Positions 6,733 through 10,172 of a stretch of DNA of 10,172 nt are shown piece by piece. The notes under the pieces were generated by a model. The model did not search any database. It was not told the DNA's origin and was given only the letters and a program-made list of their open reading frames with translations. The number at the start of each line of letters is the position of its first letter. Position 1 is the stretch's first letter. This DNA is from SBBG01 sp033717875. Lineage in GTDB: Bacteria; Pseudomonadota; Gammaproteobacteria; Ga0077554; Ga007554. A program made the translations under genes and the position numbers. The stretch covers positions 1 to 10,172 of the forward strand of contig JADDKJ010000063.1 of NCBI GenBank assembly GCA_033717875.1, read 5' to 3'.

Positions 6733-7577
6733 TCTTGCAGATATGGGACGTGCAGCATGGTGCGTGCGCCATGCTCACCCATGAAGCCGAGAACGGCGTG
6801 CAGGGCAGGCTGACGATGATCGATTCGGGCGACAACGGCCTGACAGGCTGGAAGCCGAGCACTTACATTAAGCGTCACCTGAGGCGCGACGTGCTGGACT
6901 ACCTGTTCATCACGAATGCGGACCTCGATCACATGAGCGACCTCGACAACCTGTGGAAAGAGGGGATCACCGTTTCCTCGTTCTCCAGGAATCGCAGTGT
7001 GTCACCGGGCGCCTTGAGGATCATCAAGGAAGCGAACGGCGAATTGACCGACGACATCGAGCGGTATCTGTCCCTTCACACCGACTATGTCCACCCTGTT
7101 GACGCGCCATTCGATCAGAACATGGGCGGCATCACGGCGACCACATTTTGGAATCCGTATCCGCGTTTCTATGACACGAACAATTTGAGCCTTGTCACGT
7201 TCTTCAAGTTCGGGCCGTTCAAGATACTGTTCCCGGGCGACCTGGAGGAGGATGGCTGGTTGGCGCTGCTGGAGCAGCCGACATTTCGTGGTGAGCTGGC
7301 CGGCACCACCGTTCTGGTCGCGTCTCATCATGGTCGGACAAATGGCTACTGCCAGAGCATATTCGACTACTTCAAGCCGCGGGTGGTGGTCTCGGACAAG
7401 TCGATCGTCCACACGACGCAGAAGCCGCACTATCAATACGTCGCCTCGGACAATGGCGTGCTGGTCTCCAACACCAACAAGCGCCGACGCTGCCTGACGA
7501 CACGCAAGGATGGCTGGATTCTGTTCAAGGTGTCGGACACCGGCAGCTATACGGTCACCACGGAGTACGACGGATGA
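6717..7577 (+). CDS. Second ComEC-like MBL-fold protein with an altered metal site (MBL2)
   Basis: The 286-residue protein shares the ComEC-like MBL layout with MBL1 but is about 100 residues shorter. It opens with MILQIWDVQHGACAML and MIDSGDN (residues 5-40). TNADLDHMSD (66-75) follows, then NNLSLVTFFKFG (155-166), LFPGD (D175) and VASHHGRTNGY (H204/H205). The metal motif reads N67-A-D69-L-D71-H72: the first histidine present in MBL1 (H71) is asparagine, while the other ligands remain. This could weaken metal binding, change specificity, or make it a regulatory partner of MBL1. The ATG at 6717 is chosen for the CAGGAA site seven bases upstream; the frame is open back to 6651 but lacks such a site there. 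Its last codons give ...TTEYDG, a C-terminal glycine, and its TGA overlaps the next ATG (ATGA, 7574-7577). Confidence 0.82.
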   Translation: MPGQMILQIWDVQHGACAMLTHEAENGVQGRLTMIDSGDNGLTGWKPSTYIKRHLRRDVLDYLFITNADLDHMSDLDNLWKEGITVSSFSRNRSVSPGALRIIKEANGELTDDIERYLSLHTDYVHPVDAPFDQNMGGITATTFWNPYPRFYDTNNLSLVTFFKFGPFKILFPGDLEEDGWLALLEQPTFRGELAGTTVLVASHHGRTNGYCQSIFDYFKPRVVVSDKSIVHTTQKPHYQYVASDNGVLVSNTNKRRRCLTTRKDGWILFKVSDTGSYTVTTEYDG

Positions 7578-8281
7578 AGGGCATCAAAGACTACAGCAGC
7601 AAGACGCTCAAAGGCCGAAACCTCGCGTGGCTCGTTGCGACACTCGTTCTGGACGTCCTCGTGCTCTTGATCATCGCGTTCCATACCGCGATTGACGATT
7701 TGACGCTGACGAGGCTGGCAGTCATTCGCGCGAGCTTGACTGCGCTTTTGCCCATCCCGGTATTGATCCTCTCGTCGCTCATCTCGTCTGATCACAAAGC
7801 CATCTTGGTGTTCTGGCGTCTCAAGCATCCGCTGCCTGGCGCGCGGGCTTTCTCGGTGCATGCACCGGACGACCATCGCATTGACCTCGTGAAGCTGAAA
7901 AAGAACGTGGGGGAGTTCCCCGTCGCTGAAAGGGATCAGAATTCGAAGTGGTACGGGCTCTACAAACAGGTCGATTCAGATCCATCCGTCGTGGACAGCC
8001 ACAAGAACTATCTTCTGTTCCGCGACATTGCGGCAATGTCGCTGCTTCTTGTGCCGGCGCTGCCCTTGATACTCTACCTCAGCGGCGTCGATTCAACGCG
8101 CATGCTGGTCTCCGCAGCTTGGTTCATGGGGCAGTATCTAGTGACGGCGTTTGCCGCACGAACCACTGGCATTCGTTTTGTGCAGAATGTATTGGCTGTT
8201 CATGCAAGTCGCAAGGTCGTCGGCTCGAAGCCGGTAGTATCCAAGGGTGCTACACCCGCCAACGAGCGGGCAAGTCCCTGA
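7574..8281 (+). CDS. Predicted four-helix membrane protein, possible effector
   Basis: The 235-residue protein matches no family I can name firmly. Four hydrophobic stretches are visible as two hairpins: about residues 17-38, 48-70, 150-170 and 177-196. A soluble segment of about 80 residues (70-149) lies between them, with HPLPGARAF and QNSKWYGLYK. A basic tail follows. Positive residues before helix 1 suggest a cytoplasmic N-terminus, which also puts the central domain and C-terminus inside. Two- and four-helix membrane proteins are common effectors in bacterial nucleotide- and ubiquitin-like-linked defence operons, where they breach the inner membrane. Similarity to the SMODS-associated 4TM family is possible but not shown. 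It is translationally coupled to MBL2 by ATGA and is the last gene of the operon. Confidence 0.75.
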   Translation: MKGIKDYSSKTLKGRNLAWLVATLVLDVLVLLIIAFHTAIDDLTLTRLAVIRASLTALLPIPVLILSSLISSDHKAILVFWRLKHPLPGARAFSVHAPDDHRIDLVKLKKNVGEFPVAERDQNSKWYGLYKQVDSDPSVVDSHKNYLLFRDIAAMSLLLVPALPLILYLSGVDSTRMLVSAAWFMGQYLVTAFAARTTGIRFVQNVLAVHASRKVVGSKPVVSKGATPANERASP

Positions 8282-8338
8282 CCCGTGTCAAGCGCACGAG
8301 CACCCCGAGCCGCGTGGCGCGAGATCGGTGAGGATAGC

Positions 8339-8357
8339 CTTGAGGCAGTTCCTCAAG
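8339..8357 (+). terminator. Weak hairpin downstream of the four-gene operon
   Basis: CTTGAGG (8339-8345) and CCTCAAG (8351-8357) form a perfect seven-base stem with a five-base loop, 57 bp after the last stop codon of the operon. There is no downstream U-tract, so intrinsic termination is uncertain. Confidence 0.25.
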
Positions 8358-8489
8358 AGCCTAGGCGGGGGAGGGTTAAGACGGGTAAAATGCGCTTACA
8401 GACGACGGCGATAGTTGATGATTGATGCGGAAGAGTAGCCGCCGCGCAAACCGAGCGCATCTCCCGCGCCAAGCAAAGCGGTCGTTTTT

Positions 8490-8511
8490 TGACGGTATAA
8501 ATGACGGTAAA
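8490..8511. repeat. Tandem TGACGGTA motif pair
   Basis: TGACGGTA occurs at 8490-8497 and again at 8502-8509, 12 bp apart in direct orientation. Related copies occur at 8756-8763 (TGACGGTA), 8793-8801 (TTTACCGTC, inverted) and 8819-8827 (GACGGTAAA). The inverted pair 8793-8801 / 8819-8827 is a perfect nine-base inverted repeat. These look like protein-binding sites or short iterons. Confidence 0.4.
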
Positions 8512-8638
8512 GTCCGATGCAACCTCTAAGAAAAGCTAGTGTTCATGCGGGTCGCCTGGCCTCGGAAACAATCGAGTGGGAGTGACGGGCATCCGAAGCT
8601 GCAAGAATTTATTCAGCATTATCAGTGGCTTGTTGGTT

Positions 8639-8668
8639 ATTGACGATCACTTCTGATACATCGTCAAT
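8639..8668. repeat. Perfect 9-bp inverted repeat ATTGACGAT...ATCGTCAAT
   Basis: Nine-base arms (8639-8647 and 8660-8668) flank a 12-bp spacer. No T-run follows, so a binding site is more likely than a terminator. The TTGACG start of the arm resembles the nearby TTGACGGTA motifs. Confidence 0.4.
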
Positions 8669-8707
8669 TGCGCGGATTTTCGGTGGTAAGCGATTGATGT
8701 CGAAGGG

Positions 8708-8752
8708 CTTCGCGCCTGTCACCTGTCGGCGGTTCGCGCATGCAGCGCGAAG
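8708..8752. repeat. Overlapping inverted repeats with TTCGCGC/GCGCGAA arms
   Basis: The arm GCGCGAAG (8745-8752) can pair with CTTCGCGC (8708-8715) across 29 bp. Its first seven bases also pair with TTCGCGC (8733-8739) across a five-base loop. The two alternative hairpins exclude each other. The short version is a strong GC-rich stem. No RNA family is recognised. Confidence 0.35.
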
Positions 8753-8793
8753 ATTTGACGGTAGATTTGTTCTTGAAATCTCGGTGTCTGCAT

Positions 8794-8940
8794 TTACCGT
8801 CGTATCCGTGTGGCTTCAGACGGTAAAAAACCAAACAAGAGCGACATACAAACTAAAAACGCTTCGGCGAGCTTGTGTATCTCGTAGTGGCGTTCCGGTT
8901 CATATTTACTGCGCAGTAAATATCGATTTTTTTCGCTCAA
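8794..8940 (-). CDS. Doubtful 48-codon frame behind leader repeat copy B
   Basis: A TTG at 8938-8940 follows the abiEi-like leader and ribosome-binding region of copy B and opens a 48-residue frame beginning MSEKNRYLLRSK and ending at TAA 8794-8796. Only the leader, the start and the MS.K opening resemble AbiEi; downstream residues do not align. The position equivalent to the abiE -10 box is degenerate. It may be the stump of a replaced gene or a small protein; coding status is weakly supported. Confidence 0.2.
   Translation of the reverse strand: MSEKNRYLLRSKYEPERHYEIHKLAEAFLVCMSLLFGFLPSEATRIRR
8902..8923. promoter_or_regulatory. 22-bp perfect palindrome, candidate operator
   Basis: The half-site ATATTTACTGC is followed directly by its exact reverse complement GCAGTAAATAT, with no spacer. 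A near-copy, ATATTTACCGCGCAGTA, spans the abiE -10 region (2933-2949, minus strand), matching 16 of 17 bases. A shared dimeric repressor is plausible. The site is about 125 bp upstream of the TOTE primase start. Confidence 0.5.
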
Positions 8941-8970
8941 TTCGTCCCTCAAGGAGAAACGAACTGCGCG
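8925..8970 (-). repeat. Leader repeat copy B
   Basis: This segment matches 2895-2940 over 46 ungapped bases with 37 identities, including CGCGCAGT, CGTTTCT and the TTGAGCG start. Here no AbiEi coding sequence follows. It marks the right side of the cassette that copy A marks on the left. Confidence 0.7.
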
Positions 8971-9048
8971 ACAAAAATGGGATAAATTCGTATCCCTCCG
9001 GCATTCGAAATCTATCGTCCGGGACAATGATCGCCGGGTAGCGGGTCC

Positions 9049-9868
9049 ATGATTGAGCGCGATCCATTGTTGGAGTTGCAGGCTGAAAACGCCCGCTTGA
9101 TCACTCTGCTGGAAGCGAACGGCATTCAATGGCGCGCGCCGTTGGAGCACGTACCACCAGCTTCGACGCCGGAGCCCTCGCGGCTTTCCACGGACGAGAA
9201 GGTGGCGCTGTTTCGCCGCTTGTTCCGGGGGCGCACGGATGTCTACCCGATCCGCTGGGAAAGCAAGACTTCGGTCAAGTTGGGTTACTCGCCGGCCTGC
9301 GCCAACGAATGGCGCGCCGGTGTTTGCGAGAAGCTTCGTATCAAGTGCGGGGACTGTGACAGCCGACTACTGATCACGCTATCGGACGCAGTCCTGTACG
9401 ACCATCTTGCCGGCAAGCACACAGTCGGCGTCTATCCTCTGCTGGAGGACGACACCTGCTATTTTCTTCCCATCGATTTCGACGAAGCCGAATGGAAAGA
9501 AGATGCTCGGGCCTTCGTCCAATCCTGTACCGAACTCGGTGTCCCGGCGGCGCTTGAGATTTCACGATCCGGCAACGGGGCGCACGTCTGGGTATTTTTC
9601 GCTGGCCGTGCCCAGGCGGCGCGCGATGCCCGCCGCCTGGGCACGGCCATCATCAGCCATACCTGCTCGCGTACCCGGCAATTGAAGCTCGCGTCCTATG
9701 ACCGCCTGTTCCCCAATCAGGACACGATGCCCAAGGGTGGCTTTGGCAACCTGATCGCCTTGCCACTGCAGAAAATACCCCGCAAGAACGGTTGCAGCGT
9801 ATTCGTCGATGCAGAACTGCGCCCGTTCGACGATCAATGGGCGTTCTTCGCTGCAATCCAACCAATGG
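9049..9868 (+). pseudogene. TOTE-type archaeo-eukaryotic primase, truncated after the primase domain
   Basis: Residues 1 to about 272 match the TOTE conflict-system primase. They contain a short coiled coil (7-27), the LFRRLFRGRTDVYPIRWE block (54-71) and a zinc-binding set C84, C93, C100, C103. The catalytic PIDFDEA follows (D143, D145), then SGNGAHVW with H179, YDRLFPNQDT and GFGNLIALPLQK. Known relatives continue for several hundred residues into a superfamily 2 helicase and further domains. Here similarity stops after DDQWAFFAAIQ, near 9868. The frame stays open to 10056 only by running antisense through a marR gene, giving low-complexity sequence. The core primase may still fold, but the gene is best read as cut off at a recombination junction. 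The ATG at 9049 has only a weak GCGGG site. TOTE proteins are predicted to counter mobile elements or to act within them. Confidence 0.8.
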
Positions 9869-9884
9869 CGCCGATGGATGGGGG

Positions 9885-10048
9885 TCAGTCGCCGGCAGGT
9901 TCCAACACGGCCAGCAGTTGTGACAGGCGGGCGTTCAGCGCCACCAAGTCAGAAGGTTTGATGGATGCCAGGATGCGTCGCTCGTTCTCGACATGCGCCT
10001 CCACCGCGCGGTCGATCAGCGCAAGTCCATCCGGCGTCAACTGCACTA
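9885..10048 (-). pseudogene. 3' part of a MarR-family regulator gene, interrupted by an IS
   Basis: Read on the minus strand, the last 53 codons give VQLTPDGLALIDRAVEAH..., then NERRILASIKPSDLVALNARLSQLL and the end LEPAGD. This is the typical C-terminal dimerisation helix region of MarR-family repressors, starting at the LTP.G turn after the wing. The stop is TGA at 9885-9887. The upstream coding part (DNA-binding domain) is missing because an IS630-type element begins at the CTAG at 10046-10049. The gene lies about 17 bp beyond the TOTE breakpoint, so it may mark the original DNA outside the island. MarR proteins respond to small aromatic ligands, but nothing here shows its target. Confidence 0.75.
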
Positions 10049-10172
10049 GTGTTTAATTGCGTAAGTTAACGATAGTATTTCGAAGTTGCGCTCCCTTGAC
10101 CTCGCGCTTGCGCCAAACAAAGGGGGCGGCATTTTGATTGTGGGCCGCGATGAATGCTTCAATGGCTTGGGT
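10049..10172 (-). mobile_element. Left end of an IS630-family insertion sequence
   Basis: The element appears to start directly after TA (10047-10048) in a CTAG context, as expected for IS630/Tc1-mariner elements, which duplicate a TA target. The terminal sequence begins GTGTTTAATTGCG. Only this end lies in the window, so the inverted repeat partner and the duplicated TA cannot be checked. Confidence 0.6.
10053..10172 (-). CDS. IS630-family transposase, C-terminal 39 residues (partial)
   Basis: The minus-strand frame entering from the window edge reads TQAIEAFIAAHNQNAAPFVW and ends ...NTIVNLRN with TAA at 10053-10055. The AI..FI..HN..A.PFVW pattern is the conserved end of IS630-type DDE transposases, just after the catalytic domain. 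The stop codon lies within a few bases of the predicted element end, as is common for compact IS elements. The catalytic residues are outside the window. Confidence 0.8.
   Translation of the reverse strand, partial: TQAIEAFIAAHNQNAAPFVWRKREVKGAQLRNTIVNLRN

Larger units (their letters stand above)
8282..9048. other. 767-bp AT-richer region with repeats and no confirmed gene
   Basis: This region separates the membrane-protein gene from the TOTE primase gene and is lower in GC than its surroundings. It contains a seven-base hairpin at 8339-8357 (CTTGAGG/CCTCAAG, no T-run, a weak terminator candidate) and a T6 run at 8485-8490. It also holds several GACGGTA motifs, three inverted repeats between 8639 and 8752, a 22-bp palindrome and leader repeat copy B. 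Open frames across it (for example 8625-9041 plus) have no domain-like content. The clustering of symmetric sites suggests a control, replication or recombination region; none of these is proven. Confidence 0.5.

Noticed and set aside
8455..8490. Intrinsic terminator before the T6 run at 8485-8490
   Set aside because: Only a four-base CCGC/GCGG stem with a ten-base loop can be drawn, too weak to support the call.
8490..8827. The repeated GACGGTA motifs as a CRISPR array
   Set aside because: The repeats are only 8-9 bp, irregularly spaced and in mixed orientation, and there are no cas genes.
8625..9041. Plus-strand frame of 138 codons in the intergenic region
   Set aside because: It crosses the inverted repeats and the palindrome, lacks a ribosome binding site, and reads as low-information sequence without domain features.
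9868..10056. C-terminal 60 residues of the open TOTE primase frame as a real domain
   Set aside because: The opposite strand encodes a clear MarR C-terminus and an IS end; the plus-strand reading is Ser/Arg/Ala-rich and unlike any TOTE protein.

Overview
The window looks like part of a defence/accessory island in a fairly GC-rich bacterium, most likely a pseudomonadotal lineage (beta- or gammaproteobacterial). The grounds are GC-rich codon use, Shine-Dalgarno starts including TTG and GTG, and the gene families present; I cannot name a genus. No housekeeping, rRNA, tRNA or CRISPR feature is visible.

Left part (124-2910, minus strand): a three-gene operon reading right to left, AbiEi antitoxin/regulator, AbiEii nucleotidyltransferase toxin (ATGA overlap), and 40 bp further a PIN-like protein that is not part of the classical AbiE pair. 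A good sigma70-type promoter (2944-2972) drives it. It starts in a 296-bp divergent intergenic region.

Centre (3207-8281, plus strand): a tightly coupled four-gene operon. It encodes a ComEC-like metallo-beta-lactamase (MBL1), a 749-aa triple fusion of E2-like, E1 adenylation and JAB/JAMM isopeptidase domains, a second MBL (MBL2) and a predicted four-helix membrane protein. A near-consensus promoter (3111-3139) lies upstream, and start/stop overlaps (TGATG, ATGA) join all junctions except the one before MBL2. This is a complete ubiquitin-like activation/conjugation/deconjugation module with two MBLs and a possible membrane effector, but no separate ubiquitin-like protein. It is the most interesting system in the window. 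My working inference is an anti-phage or stress-response system in which the E1/E2/JAB enzyme controls the MBLs and the membrane protein carries out the effector step. Both MBLs end in glycine, so they could themselves be the adenylated, conjugated species.

Right part (8282-10172): a 767-bp AT-richer non-coding stretch full of inverted repeats and GACGGTAAA-like motifs, then a TOTE-type archaeo-eukaryotic primase gene cut off after its primase domain. It is joined to the 3' end of a marR-type gene on the opposite strand, which is itself interrupted by an IS630-family element running off the window. A 46-bp stretch covering the abiEi ribosome binding site and start (2895-2940) recurs in direct orientation at 8925-8970 with 37 of 46 bases identical, so imperfect direct repeats bracket the E2-E1-JAB cassette. 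This suggests modular exchange of cassettes in the island.
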